Assembly: GCA_964194845.1 (NCBI GenBank) | Contig: CAXMNX010000038.1 | Coordinates: 1-63,042 of the forward strand | Direction: 5' to 3' | From: CAXMNX01 sp964194845 | GTDB lineage: Bacteria > Pseudomonadota > Alphaproteobacteria > Rhodobacterales > Rhodobacteraceae | Length of the DNA stretch: 63,042 bases | Shown: positions 26,974 to 36,675 of the stretch, in pieces | Position numbering within the stretch: position 1 is the first letter of the stretch | Layout: every line of letters starts with the position of its first letter | The notes under the pieces: model-generated | What the model saw: only the letters and a program-made list of their open reading frames with translations | Database searches by the model: none | Told to the model about the DNA's origin: nothing | Made by a program: the position numbers and the translations under genes

Positions 26974-27522
26974 ATGCCAACCGGACAAAAACTCAATAGA
27001 ACTCTGAGAGACTTCATCGAGAGACAACAAGTCTTTTTCGTCGCCACGGCTGATCGCGCGGGGCGGGTGAATGTCTCGCCCAAGGGGATGGATACGCTTA
27101 GAATTGAAGACGACAACCGGATTGTCTGGTTGAATCTCAGCGGGAGCGGCAATGAAACGGCGGCGCATGTCCAGGCGACCGGCCGAATGACGCTTATGTT
27201 CTGTGCGTTCGAGGGTAGCGCCCTGATCCTGCGGGTTTACGGGCAGGCCAAAACTCTCCACCCGCGAGACCGGAAGTGGGAGCGTTTGGTATCCGGTTTT
27301 CCGAAGTTTGCAGGGAGCCGCCAAATCTTTGATCTGAGCGTCGACCTTGTTCAGACCTCGTGCGGTACCGGTGTGCCGATGATGGAGTTTCAAAAATCTC
27401 GCGGAGAGGACGAACTTGTTCATTTTTACGATAAGATGGGCGATGAAGGCGTGCGCGATTATTGGCGGCGAAAGAATGCGGAGACGATCGACGGAAATCC
27501 AACGGGGATTTTTGAGGACTGA
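26974..27522 (+). CDS. Pyridoxamine 5'-phosphate oxidase-family flavoprotein
   Basis: A 182-aa protein with the split-barrel PPOX fold. Diagnostic parts are FFVATADRAGRVNVSPKGMD, then WLNLSGSGNETAAHVQATGRMTLMF in two flavin-contacting strands, and a C-terminal segment with QTSCGTGVPMMEF. It likely binds FMN or F420-like flavin and reduces an unknown substrate, since it lacks the PLP-specific C terminus of PdxH. AGGA lies before the ATG. Monocistronic. Confidence 0.82.
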   Translation: MPTGQKLNRTLRDFIERQQVFFVATADRAGRVNVSPKGMDTLRIEDDNRIVWLNLSGSGNETAAHVQATGRMTLMFCAFEGSALILRVYGQAKTLHPRDRKWERLVSGFPKFAGSRQIFDLSVDLVQTSCGTGVPMMEFQKSRGEDELVHFYDKMGDEGVRDYWRRKNAETIDGNPTGIFED

Positions 27523-27721
27523 TGAGACCAAACCGGCCGGTCGATGCGGATTGACCGAAGTCGTCGAAAGAGACGGATTTCGATCTTGCGCCAATCTGGA
27601 TTTGGAACGCCGGATCCAACGTCGATTAGTGTGCTGTGAATAAGCCCTGCCGGACAGCCCTTGTTTAGCTGAAAATTTGCCCCTAGGACGTGCTGGGCAT
27701 TTTCGTTGCGCAGGATTGGAC

Positions 27722-28831
27722 ATGCAGAAGACCGTTGTGAACAGCTGGAATGAATGGGACCCGCTGAGCCATGTCATCGTCGGGCGAGCGGACGATTGCC
27801 ATATCCCGCCCGAAGAACCGGCACTTGACGCCAAGGTGCCCGAAGACAGCGACATGCGCAGCCAATGGGGGCGGCGGCCGCAGGAGATGATTGACCGGGC
27901 CAACGAGCTTCTGGACACATTCGCCACCCTTCTTCAGGCGCGCGGCATCCGTGTCGACCGGCCCACGTCGATAGATCATTCGCTGCCTGCGACGACGCCG
28001 GATTTCCACGCGCAAAGCCAGTTCGGCTGTATGCCGCCGCGCGATGTCCTGCTGACGGTCGGGTCCGAGATGCTTGAGGCGACAATGTCTTACCGGTGCC
28101 GGTGGTTTGAATATCTGAATTACCGCCCGCTGATGCAGCAATACTTCGATGAAGACCCGAACTTCCGGCACGAAAGCGCGCCGAAACCGCGGTTGACCGA
28201 TCGGGACTATCACCCGGATTACCTGAGCGAAGAAATCGGCGTCGAGAAGCGCCTGAAATGGACCGCCGATAAGTTTTTCGTCACCACCGAGGAAGAGCCG
28301 CTGTTTGACGCCGCTGATGTGCTGCGTTTCGGTCGCGATCTTGTGGTGCAGCACGGATTTACCACGAATTTGAAAGGCATAGAATGGCTGGCGCGCCATT
28401 TCCCGGACCATCGCGTTCATGCGGTCAATTTTCCCGGCGACCCTTATCCGATCCATATCGACGCGACGTTTACGCCGCTGCGCCCCGGACTGATTGTGAA
28501 CAATCCCCAACGCCGCCTGCCGGACGATCAGCGCAAGATGTTCGAGGCAAACGGCTGGGAGATTGTCGATGCCGCCCAGCCTGCGCATAACGCGCCGCCA
28601 CCCTTATGTTATTCATCAACCTGGCTTTCGATGAACGTGCTTGTGCTGGACCCGAAAACCGTCTGTGTCGAAAAATCTGAAGTTTATCAGGCTGAGCAGA
28701 TGGACAAGCTGGGTATGGAGGTCATCGAAGTTGAAATGCGCGACGCTTATGCCTTCGGCGGCGGGTTGCATTGCTGCACGGCGGATGTCTACCGCGAAGG
28801 CGGGTGCGAGGATTACTTTCCGAAGATTTAG
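27722..28831 (+). CDS. Glycine amidinotransferase-like protein
   Basis: A 369-aa guanidine-group-modifying enzyme of the AGAT/StrB family. The catalytic residues are seen in LFDAADVLRFGRDL (Asp), PIHIDATFTPL (His) and GGGLHCCTADVYREGG (nucleophile Cys after His). The family moves the amidino group of arginine to an amine such as glycine. The acceptor here is uncertain. The start at ATG 27722 (MQKTVVNSWNEWDPLSHVIVG) gives the conserved N terminus. An upstream TTG adds 15 residues of no family character. Its last 4 bp overlap the convergent PilZ gene. A guanidino-acid decarboxylase (34993-36573) lies further on. Confidence 0.85.
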   Translation: MQKTVVNSWNEWDPLSHVIVGRADDCHIPPEEPALDAKVPEDSDMRSQWGRRPQEMIDRANELLDTFATLLQARGIRVDRPTSIDHSLPATTPDFHAQSQFGCMPPRDVLLTVGSEMLEATMSYRCRWFEYLNYRPLMQQYFDEDPNFRHESAPKPRLTDRDYHPDYLSEEIGVEKRLKWTADKFFVTTEEEPLFDAADVLRFGRDLVVQHGFTTNLKGIEWLARHFPDHRVHAVNFPGDPYPIHIDATFTPLRPGLIVNNPQRRLPDDQRKMFEANGWEIVDAAQPAHNAPPPLCYSSTWLSMNVLVLDPKTVCVEKSEVYQAEQMDKLGMEVIEVEMRDAYAFGGGLHCCTADVYREGGCEDYFPKI

Positions 28832-29127
28832 TTGGCGTCTTGCGTGCCTTGTCGGGCAGTCGAATTTTCAATCTTCAGGAAAGTTTCGCGGTCCAGACGG
28901 TCGAGAAAACGGATACCGGCCCGGTTGTTTTCGCACCAGTGAACCAATGCTTTTGCGGTTGCTTTTCCCAGCTTCAAGCGAACGGCGGTGCCGACCAGAA
29001 TCGGGTAAGGCACGGTAAGTTTGGCACCGTCGCGCGATATATCAAGAAGGGTGGCCCGGATCGCTTCGCCTTCGGCGTTGAGCGTGACGCCGTACCGGGT
29101 CTGCTGGCGATTTGGGCGATATTTCAT
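28828..29127 (-). CDS. PilZ domain protein
   Basis: A 99-aa single-domain PilZ protein. The c-di-GMP motifs appear as RPNRQQTRYG (RxxxR region) and LLDISRDGAKLTVP (D/NxSxxG), followed by the barrel strand GIRFLDRLD. It would act as a small c-di-GMP receptor. I start at ATG 29127, where homology begins. The frame allows an ATG at 29208, inside the end of the GST gene. Likely cotranscribed with the GST. Confidence 0.8.
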   Translation of the reverse strand: MKYRPNRQQTRYGVTLNAEGEAIRATLLDISRDGAKLTVPYPILVGTAVRLKLGKATAKALVHWCENNRAGIRFLDRLDRETFLKIENSTARQGTQDAN

Positions 29128-29191
29128 TGCGACTATCGGATCCTGAGACGGGCGACAGCCTATCAATGGGGCGTTAACAATCTCTGAGCCT

Positions 29192-29908
<717 letters not shown>

Positions 29909-30149
29909 GTTGGCTCCTTGGTGCTTTTTCGGAGAGTGACCTTGTTGAGGGGAATTGCAAGGGTGAGGGGGGGGGCGGGGTCGATCAAGACCTGGAGAGC
30001 CGGGCGAAGGGTTTGAGGTTTTTCAGGGGCGATAATTGAGCGCTTGGGGCTGGTCGTCCGCGCCGCAAATTCGATTTTATGCGTGCGCCACCCCACGGAC
30101 AGGCGCTGGCCCGCCGTACTTGACCTGAACCCGCAACCGCAGTAGCCAT

Positions 30150-30212
30150 CTTGGGTGGCGATTTGTTCACCGGATTGCGGGCCACGTTAAATATTCCGCT
30201 AAAGAGGTCAGG
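30150..30212 (+). promoter_or_regulatory. SAM-II riboswitch upstream of metZ
   Basis: The stretch GGGTGGCGATTTG (30154-30166), GGATTGC (30172-30178), GGCCACGTTAAA (30180-30191) and CGCTAAAGAGG (30198-30208) follows the SAM-II consensus in order. GTGGC pairs with GCCAC to give the P1 stem, and the A-rich 3' part forms the pseudoknot. SAM-II is an alphaproteobacterial riboswitch found ahead of methionine genes such as metA, metX and metZ. Here it is followed by a terminator and then metZ, so SAM should lower metZ expression. Confidence 0.85.
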
Positions 30213-30221
30213 GACGTATCT

Positions 30222-30252
30222 GCCCCCGGCGCTCACGCGGTGGGGGCTTTTT
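30222..30252 (+). terminator. Intrinsic terminator in the metZ leader
   Basis: GCCCCC (30222-30227) pairs with GGGGGC (30242-30247) and is followed by TTTTTG. The interior GGCGCTCACGCGG can add pairs. It lies between the SAM-II aptamer and the metZ ribosome site, pointing to control by transcription attenuation. Confidence 0.8.
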
Positions 30253-30274
30253 GTTGGGAGAGGGAGGCGTCCCC

Positions 30275-31456
30275 ATGTCAGATGAATGGAAAACCAGAAC
30301 GAAGATGGTTCATGGCGGCGTCCGGCGCAGCCAGTACGGCGAGGTTGCCGAGCCGATTTTCCTGACGCAGGGCTTTGTCTATGACAGTGCCGAGCAGGCG
30401 GCGGCGCGGTTTGAAAAGGCGGGCGAGGACGAGTTTATCTATGCCCGCTACGGCAATCCGACCGTGCGGATGTTCGAGGAGCGCATCGCGCAGCTGGAAA
30501 GCGCCGAGGATGCATTTGCGACGGCGAGCGGGATGGCGGCCGTGACTGCGGCGCTGTCTTCGATGCTGAGCGCAGGCGACCACGTGGTGTCGGCGCGGGC
30601 GCTTTTTGGATCGTGCCTTTATGTCCTCGAAGACGTTCTGATGCGGTTTGGCGTCGACGTGACATTTGTCGATGGCACCAATCTGGACGAATGGCGCGCG
30701 GCGATGCGTCCGGACACCAAGGCGGTGTTTCTGGAAACCATGTCAAACCCGACGCTGGAGGTCATCGACCTGAAATCGGTGGCTGATATTGCGCATGAAG
30801 TTGGTGCGACGGTTATTGTCGATAATGTCTTTGCCACCCCGGTTTTCAGCCGGGCGATCGCGCTGGGGGCGGATGTTGTTGTTTATTCCGCGACCAAGCA
30901 TATCGACGGTCAGGGGCGCGTTCTGGGTGGTGTTGTGCTGGGCACGCGCGACTATATCCGCACGACGCTGGAGCCCTATCTGAAACATACCGGAGGCGCG
31001 ATGAGCCCTTTCACGGCCTGGTTGTTGTTGAAGGGGCTGGAGACGATTGATCTGCGGGTGCGGGCGCAGGCGGATGGCGCGCTGGCAGTGGCCGAGGCGC
31101 TGGAAGGTGATTCGCGGCTGGCCCGAGTGATTTATCCGGGGCTTCCGTCGCATCCCGATCATGGCGTTACGATGGCCCAGATGGAAAAGGGCGGCACGGT
31201 TGTCTCGCTTGAGGTCAATGGTGGGCAGGCGGCGGCGTTCCGGTTTCTGAACGCGCTGAAGATCGTGATCATATCGAACAATCTGGGCGATGCGAAATCG
31301 ATTGTCACTCATCCGACAACCACGACGCACCAGCGGTTGAGCGACGAGCAGCGGGCGGCGTTGGGGATCACGCCTGGGCTGGTGCGGCTATCGGTCGGGA
31401 TTGAAGATGCAGGCGATCTGATCGCCGATCTCAAGGGCGCGCTGGAGGCGGTGTGA
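30275..31456 (+). CDS. metZ: O-succinylhomoserine sulfhydrylase
   Basis: A 393-aa PLP enzyme of the Cys/Met metabolism family. It makes homocysteine from an O-acylhomoserine and sulfide. The PLP lysine is in YSATKHIDGQGRVLGG, other marks are YARYGNPTVRMFEERIAQLE, ATASGMAAVTAALSSML and SLGDAK-like NNLGDAKSIVTHPTTTTH. The N terminus WKTRTKMVHGGVRRSQYGE fits MetZ rather than MetB. I use the ATG at 30275 after GGAGG. An upstream in-frame TTG/ATG gives eight extra residues. The SAM-II riboswitch supports the assignment. Coupled to the next gene by GTGA. Confidence 0.93.
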   Translation: MSDEWKTRTKMVHGGVRRSQYGEVAEPIFLTQGFVYDSAEQAAARFEKAGEDEFIYARYGNPTVRMFEERIAQLESAEDAFATASGMAAVTAALSSMLSAGDHVVSARALFGSCLYVLEDVLMRFGVDVTFVDGTNLDEWRAAMRPDTKAVFLETMSNPTLEVIDLKSVADIAHEVGATVIVDNVFATPVFSRAIALGADVVVYSATKHIDGQGRVLGGVVLGTRDYIRTTLEPYLKHTGGAMSPFTAWLLLKGLETIDLRVRAQADGALAVAEALEGDSRLARVIYPGLPSHPDHGVTMAQMEKGGTVVSLEVNGGQAAAFRFLNALKIVIISNNLGDAKSIVTHPTTTTHQRLSDEQRAALGITPGLVRLSVGIEDAGDLIADLKGALEAV

Positions 31457-32187
31457 AGCCGTTTCTGGTTCTTCAGTTGCGACCCGAGGACGATGCTTCG
31501 GATGGCGAATTTCGCGCTATTCTGGAAAAGGGCCGGCTGGATGTTGCCCGAGTTCATCGGGTTCGGCTGGAACGTGATCCGCCGCCGGAGAACCTGTCGC
31601 TGGATGACTATTCGGGCGTGATCGTCGGTGGCGGGCCGGGGTGCGTCAGCGATCCGCCCGCGAAAAAATCCCCCGATGAATCGCGCGCCGAGGCGGCGAT
31701 CATGGGGCTGATGCCCGAGATCACCGCGACCGACAAACCGTTCATGGGGTGTTGCTATGGTATTGGCATTCTGGCGCATCATCTGGGCGGCGAGGTTTCG
31801 AAAGAGCGGTACAGCGAACCTGTTGGGCCGGTCGCTTGTCAGGTGACCAAGGATGGCAGGTCGGACCCTTTGTTGGCGGGCTTGCCGGAAGATTTTGACA
31901 CTTTTGTCGGTCACAAAGAGGCAGTGCAGGCCTTGCCGCCGGGGGCCGTGCATCTGATCGCATCGGACCCTTGCCCCTATCAGATGTTACGGTATGGACA
32001 AAACGTCTATGCCACACAATTTCATCCCGAGGCCGATGCCGGAGTTTTTGCCGAGCGGATCAGGATATATCGCGGTCACGGCTATTTCGCGCCTGATGAA
32101 GCGGATGCACTGACGCAAGCCTGCTATGCGGCGAACGTTTTGTTTCCAAAGGAAATACTTCGCCGATTTGTCGCCCGGTTTGGATAA
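31453..32187 (+). CDS. Class I glutamine amidotransferase (GMP synthase-like GATase domain)
   Basis: A 244-aa stand-alone GATase1 protein. The oxyanion region is GVIVGGGPGCVSDPP, the nucleophile elbow is MGCCYGIGILAHHLGG, and the catalytic His-Glu pair is in TQFHPEAD. It should release ammonia from glutamine or hydrolyse a gamma-glutamyl compound. The acceptor is unknown. It starts at GTG overlapping the metZ stop, so it is expressed with metZ under the riboswitch, and a sulfur or glutathione related role is possible. Confidence 0.85.
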   Translation: MKPFLVLQLRPEDDASDGEFRAILEKGRLDVARVHRVRLERDPPPENLSLDDYSGVIVGGGPGCVSDPPAKKSPDESRAEAAIMGLMPEITATDKPFMGCCYGIGILAHHLGGEVSKERYSEPVGPVACQVTKDGRSDPLLAGLPEDFDTFVGHKEAVQALPPGAVHLIASDPCPYQMLRYGQNVYATQFHPEADAGVFAERIRIYRGHGYFAPDEADALTQACYAANVLFPKEILRRFVARFG

Positions 32188-32282
32188 TCTGAAGAATTCC
32201 TAAACACGTAAACGAAGTGTGAACTTTCAGAAAGTATCCAGAGATTGCCCTGTCTGCTGGGGCATTGAAATGGGAGCTTTCA

Positions 32283-33383
32283 ATGAACGTTTTAGCGACG
32301 GAAATAGATTGTGCGCCAACCCGGGAGGAAGCCACGGAAGCACTTGCCTTGCTTCGTGCCTGGGCAAGGCGCGGCGATGGCGACAAGATCGACACGCTGG
32401 TTCCAACGCTTACTAGGCTGGAGCCGGAAGATCCGGGAAAATACCCGACGTTTTCGACAACCTATTCGGAAGCGTTCGAGGCCGACCAAACGTACCGGTC
32501 GTCACTGCCTGACCTGCAAAACGGCCCAAGCGCGCTGATCAAGGGCGCGCATCGCCAGATCCATCACGTCGGCATTTCCAATTTCCGGCTGCCGGTGCGG
32601 TTTCGAACCCGGCAAGGGGCGAGCCATATTCTGGAATGCTCGGTCACCGGGACCGTCAGTCTGGAGGCCGACAAGAAAGGCATCAATATGAGCCGGATCA
32701 TGCGGTCGTTCTATCTCCATGCCGAGAAAACCTTCAGTTTCGAGGTGATGGCGGCGGCGCTGGACGACTACAAGACCGAGCTGGAGAGCCTTGATGCGCG
32801 CATCCAGATGCGGTTTTCCTATCCGATCGAGATAGAAAGCCTGCGGTCTGGCTTGCGCGGGTGGCAGTATTACGATTTTGCACTGGAGCTTGCCGAACAG
32901 GGTGGCGAGCGGCGGCGTATCCTGCATCTGGACTATGTGTATTCGTCGACCTGCCCGTGTTCGCTGGAGCTGTCGGAACACGCGCGGAAGACGCGGGCGC
33001 AGCTGGCGACACCGCATTCGCAGCGGTCGGTTGCACGATTGTCGGTGCTGGCGGACGCGGACGCCGAGACGATCTGGTTTGAGGACCTGGTCGAGCTTTG
33101 CCGCCGCGCGGTGCCGACCGAGACCCAAGTGATGGTTAAACGCGAGGACGAACAGGCTTTTGCCGAGCTGAATGCCGCCAATCCGATATTTGTCGAGGAT
33201 GCCGCGCGGCTTTTTGCCGGGGCGTTGCAGGGCGACGACCGGATCGGAGATTTTCGCGTTGTGGCCAGCCATCAGGAAAGCCTGCACAGCCACGACGCGG
33301 TATCAGTTCTGACCGAAGGGCCGACGTTTGCCACCGAAAGCCTGGAGCCGCGGTTCTTTGATACGCTGTTTCACGTCGGCTGA
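32283..33383 (+). CDS. folE2: GTP cyclohydrolase I type IB (FolE2)
   Basis: A 366-aa member of the COG1469 family. Conserved blocks are GISNFRLPVRFRTRQG, SVSLEADKKGINMSRIMRSF (catalytic loop), SSTCPCSLELSEHA with the key Cys, and VVASHQESLHSHDA at the end. It converts GTP to 7,8-dihydroneopterin triphosphate for folate and can use metals other than zinc. I start at ATG 32283, preceded by GGGAG. No Zur-like palindrome is visible upstream, so zinc control is not shown here. Confidence 0.92.
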   Translation: MNVLATEIDCAPTREEATEALALLRAWARRGDGDKIDTLVPTLTRLEPEDPGKYPTFSTTYSEAFEADQTYRSSLPDLQNGPSALIKGAHRQIHHVGISNFRLPVRFRTRQGASHILECSVTGTVSLEADKKGINMSRIMRSFYLHAEKTFSFEVMAAALDDYKTELESLDARIQMRFSYPIEIESLRSGLRGWQYYDFALELAEQGGERRRILHLDYVYSSTCPCSLELSEHARKTRAQLATPHSQRSVARLSVLADADAETIWFEDLVELCRRAVPTETQVMVKREDEQAFAELNAANPIFVEDAARLFAGALQGDDRIGDFRVVASHQESLHSHDAVSVLTEGPTFATESLEPRFFDTLFHVG

Positions 33384-33402
33384 GTGGCTTTGGCCCTCCC
33401 TT

Positions 33403-33424
33403 GCCGCCGGACCAATCCGGCGGC
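33403..33424. terminator. Hairpin between folE2 and trkH
   Basis: GCCGCCGGA-CCAA-TCCGGCGGC is a perfect 9-bp stem with a 4-nt loop, extended by CCCTCCC and GAGGGGG at the base. It lies 20 bp after the folE2 stop. No U tract follows. Confidence 0.6.
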
Positions 33425-33544
33425 GAGGGGGCGGAAGCCTTGAAATTCCTGACTGAACAGCTCTCGCCGGGCTGAAATTGGACCGTCTTTCCAACGTCCA
33501 AGTGGAGTTGACTTGCCCGCGCCTGCGGGACAAGGCTCGGCCCC

Positions 33545-34993
33545 ATGATCGACCTGCGTCCTGTCGGATATGTCATTGGCCTTCTCGTAGCGGCGCTGGG
33601 GGCGACGATGATCGTGCCGCTGGTCGTGGATGTGATGGATGGCAATGGCCACGCCGACGCCTTCCTGCAATCGGCCATTCTGACGGTTGTGATCGGCGGA
33701 CTGATGGCTTTGGCTTGTGCCAACAGCTTCCGGCGGCGGCTGACAATCCAGCAGACTTTTTTGCTGACCACGGGTGTCTGGCTGGCGCTGCCAGTATTCG
33801 GCGCCATTCCGTTTGTGCAGGGTGCGACCGAAGCCAGCATTACGGACGCTTTTTTCGAGGCGATGTCGGGTTTGACGACAACCGGATCGACTGTGCTGAG
33901 CGGGCTGGAAGACCTGCCGCCGGGACTGCTTTTATGGCGGTCGATGTTGCAGTGGTTCGGCGGCATCGGGATTATCGTTGTCGCGATGGTGTTTTTGCCC
34001 GAGCTTCGGGTCGGCGGTATGCAGATCTTTCGCTCGGAAGCGTTTGATACTGCGGGGAAAGTCCTGCCTCGCGCGGCAGAGATCGCGTCGCGGATTTCGA
34101 TTGTTTATCTGGCGCTGACATTTTCCTGCGCGGCGGGATATCTTGCCGTTGGAATGAATTTTTTCGATGCGGTGAACCACGCGATGACAACGATTGCCAC
34201 GGGTGGATTTTCAACCAGCGACGGGTCTTTCAGCGCGTTTCCGGGCACGGCGGCCTATGTTGCGACGGTGTTCATGGTGCTGGCCAGCCTGCCCTTCGTT
34301 CGCTACGTTCAGCTTCTGGCCGGGACCGCAGCGCCGATGTGGCGCGACAGCCAGATAAGGTTTTTTCTGGGCGTTCTTGTCGCGATCATTGCGGTGGTTG
34401 CGGCCTTTCGCGTGGCGGCAGGCGGCGGGACCATCGGTCTGAGCCTGCGCGACGTGGCGTTCAATATCACCTCGATCATGACCGGAACCGGATTTGCGAA
34501 TACCGATTATCAGCTTTGGGGCGGATTTCCGATGGTCATCATCTTCTTTTCAGGGCTGATCGGCGGCTGTGCCGGATCGACGACGTGCTCGATCAAAATC
34601 TTTCGCTATCAGCTTCTTTTTGCGGCGATTTCTACGCAGATACGGCGAATACATTCGCCGCATGGGATCTTTCAGTTGAAATACGAAGGACGCACGGTGA
34701 CGGAAGATGTCGTGTCGTCGGTCATGGCATTCTTCACAATCTTTCTGGCGTCGATTGGGGTTCTGTCGGTGCTTTTGAGCGCGACGGGGCTGGATTTTGT
34801 GACCGCACTTTCAGGCGCCGCGACGGCGATTGCCAACGTAGGGCCGGGGCTGGGGGATCAGATCGGGCCGGCGGGCAATTTCGGCGGGTTGAACGACGCC
34901 GCGAAGTGGCTGTTGTCGGCGGGGATGCTGATCGGACGGCTGGAGCTGTTGGCGGTGTTTGTGATCTTTACGTCACGGTTCTGGAGGGCGTGA
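33545..34993 (+). CDS. trkH: TrkH-family potassium uptake protein
   Basis: A 482-aa membrane protein with four M1-P-M2 repeats. The four filter segments are visible as SGLTTTGSTV, TTIATGGFSTSD, MTGTGFANTD and IANVGPGLGD, each with the key Gly. It imports K+ with a TrkA gating partner, which is not in the window. Its stop overlaps the start of the decarboxylase gene (TGATG), an unusual pairing that suggests shared transcription rather than shared function. Confidence 0.93.
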   Translation: MIDLRPVGYVIGLLVAALGATMIVPLVVDVMDGNGHADAFLQSAILTVVIGGLMALACANSFRRRLTIQQTFLLTTGVWLALPVFGAIPFVQGATEASITDAFFEAMSGLTTTGSTVLSGLEDLPPGLLLWRSMLQWFGGIGIIVVAMVFLPELRVGGMQIFRSEAFDTAGKVLPRAAEIASRISIVYLALTFSCAAGYLAVGMNFFDAVNHAMTTIATGGFSTSDGSFSAFPGTAAYVATVFMVLASLPFVRYVQLLAGTAAPMWRDSQIRFFLGVLVAIIAVVAAFRVAAGGGTIGLSLRDVAFNITSIMTGTGFANTDYQLWGGFPMVIIFFSGLIGGCAGSTTCSIKIFRYQLLFAAISTQIRRIHSPHGIFQLKYEGRTVTEDVVSSVMAFFTIFLASIGVLSVLLSATGLDFVTALSGAATAIANVGPGLGDQIGPAGNFGGLNDAAKWLLSAGMLIGRLELLAVFVIFTSRFWRA

Positions 34994-36573
34994 TGCGGCC
35001 ATTGGGCGTGGAACTGGCGGCGATGCTGGCCGACCGGGGCGTTGAAGTGATTTTCGGCATACCGGGTGTGCATAACATCGAGCTTTATCGCGGGATTGAA
35101 GACGCGGGGTTGCGGCACGTGCTGGCGCGACACGAGCAGGGCGCGGGGTTCATGGCGGACGGCTACGCGCGGGCTTGCGGTAAGCCCGGCGTGTGCTTTG
35201 TGATCTCGGGGCCGGGGCTGACGAATATCATGACGCCGATGGGGCAGGCTTATTCCGACAGCGTGCCGATGCTGGTGATCTCGTCGTGTCTGGATGAAAC
35301 GGCGGCCAAGCGTGGGCAGTTGCACCAGATGCGCGATCAGGAGGGTGCCGCGCGGACGGTTTGTGACTGGAGCGAGACGGCACGGACGACGGAGGCGGCG
35401 TTTGGGTTGGTGGATCGGGCGTTTGGAGAGTTCGCAACACTCAGACATCGCCCGAAACATTTTCAGGTTCCGATTTCCGTGCTGCGGGCGCAATCTCCTG
35501 AACCGTCAACGGCGCACGCGACTGTTCAAGGATATGTCGCCCCTGGTACAGCGCAAATTGCCCGCATTGCCGATACCTTGAAAGCCGCCCGGCGGCCTTT
35601 GTTTGTCTTTGGCGGCGGTGTATCGCGGGAGTCGGCTGGATTTAGTAACCGCGTATTGAAGCGATTGGGCGCGGCGAGTTTTGTGACCTATGCTGGGCGC
35701 GGCATCGTCGACCCCGACGACCCACTATTCTTCGGAAGCTATCTTTCTCGGGCCAGCAGTGCCGAAACGGTCGCCTCAGCGGATTGCGTAGTGGCTGTTG
35801 GTACGACGCTTTCGGAGGTTGATCTTTGGCGAGAAAACCTCGGTGCGAAAGTGCCGATCATCAGGGTTGATATCGACGCAGAGGTCTTGTCTGACGCTAA
35901 TTCGACCGGGCTTTCTGTTCGCTCTGACGCAGAACGATTTCTCCGAGCGCTCTGGACAGAGCTTTTGGATCATGAGGCAAAAACCGATTGGAGCGCCGAA
36001 AGTGCCGCGATTTACCGTGCCCGCTGGAAGGCTGAGATCGACGTAGAGCATCCTGGTATTGTGCCAATCTGCGAGGCGCTTCGCGATGCGCTGCCACCCA
36101 AAACATTCGTCTTCTCGGACATGACCCAGTTCGCCTATGTCGCGAAGGAGGTTTGGGACATGCCCGCGCCGGGGCTTTGGCATCATCCTTACGGGTTCGG
36201 GACGCTGGGGTATGCTCTGCCTGCGGCCATTGGGGGGTCGGTTGGTTATGATGGGCCGGTTCTGGCGATCGCGGGGGATTATGGCTTCCAATACACGATG
36301 CAAGAGCTTGGGACGGCGGCGGAGTTGGGGCTGAGCCTGCCGATCATGATCTGGGACAACGATGCGCTGGGCGAGATCCGTGATTGTATGGTTGAGGCGC
36401 AGATCGCACCGAACGCGGTGACGTTAGCGAACCCGGATTGGGGGCTGCTGGCGCAGGCCTATGGCTGCGGATTTGCCGAGCCGGGGTCGGTTGCGGAGTT
36501 GTGCGCGGCCGTCAACGCGGCGTTTTCGGCAGGGCGACCGACGATAATTCGGGCGGTGCCGGGGTTGGTCTGA
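34993..36573 (+). CDS. ThDP-dependent enzyme, likely 5-guanidino-2-oxopentanoate decarboxylase (AruI-like)
   Basis: A 526-aa thiamine-diphosphate enzyme of the acetolactate synthase superfamily. Catalytic Glu is in HVLARHEQGAGFMADGYAR, and the ThDP motif runs GDYGFQYTMQELGTAAELGL to WDN. The N terminus MRPLGVELAAMLADRGVEVIFGIPGVHNIELYRG matches proteins called AruI, which decarboxylate the 2-oxo acid of arginine in the arginine transaminase pathway. Specificity is inferred from memory of that family. Acetolactate synthase-like activity remains possible. It begins at the trkH stop. The amidinotransferase at 27722-28831 hints at wider guanidino metabolism. Confidence 0.75.
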   Translation: MRPLGVELAAMLADRGVEVIFGIPGVHNIELYRGIEDAGLRHVLARHEQGAGFMADGYARACGKPGVCFVISGPGLTNIMTPMGQAYSDSVPMLVISSCLDETAAKRGQLHQMRDQEGAARTVCDWSETARTTEAAFGLVDRAFGEFATLRHRPKHFQVPISVLRAQSPEPSTAHATVQGYVAPGTAQIARIADTLKAARRPLFVFGGGVSRESAGFSNRVLKRLGAASFVTYAGRGIVDPDDPLFFGSYLSRASSAETVASADCVVAVGTTLSEVDLWRENLGAKVPIIRVDIDAEVLSDANSTGLSVRSDAERFLRALWTELLDHEAKTDWSAESAAIYRARWKAEIDVEHPGIVPICEALRDALPPKTFVFSDMTQFAYVAKEVWDMPAPGLWHHPYGFGTLGYALPAAIGGSVGYDGPVLAIAGDYGFQYTMQELGTAAELGLSLPIMIWDNDALGEIRDCMVEAQIAPNAVTLANPDWGLLAQAYGCGFAEPGSVAELCAAVNAAFSAGRPTIIRAVPGLV

Positions 36574-36574
36574 G

Positions 36575-36674
36575 CGGAGACTGACGCAGTCTCCGATTGG
36601 TTTCCGACGCGGAAACTACATTTTTGCTTTGGAAACACCGTGAGTTTCCCCTGCGGTCTCTGCGTCAGAGACCG
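36575..36674. terminator. Triple-hairpin spacer between convergent genes
   Basis: Three stems fill the 102-bp spacer between the convergent decarboxylase and pseudoprotease genes. Stem 1 is CGGAGACTG-ACG-CAGTCTCCG (36575-36595), stem 2 pairs GGAAACT (36611-36617) with AGTTTCC (36643-36649), and stem 3 is CGGTCTCTG-CGT-CAGAGACCG (36654-36674). Stems 1 and 3 are variants of each other and sit 1-2 bp from each stop codon, as expected for mirrored terminators. Confidence 0.65.
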
Positions 36675-36675
36675 G

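Noticed and set aside
29960..29985. G-rich run between the GST gene and the metZ leader
   Set aside because: A short poly-G tract with no second feature; too little to call a regulatory site.
34339..34992. N-terminal extension of the AruI-like gene
   Set aside because: It overlaps trkH out of frame; the conserved ThDP-enzyme N terminus starts at 34993.
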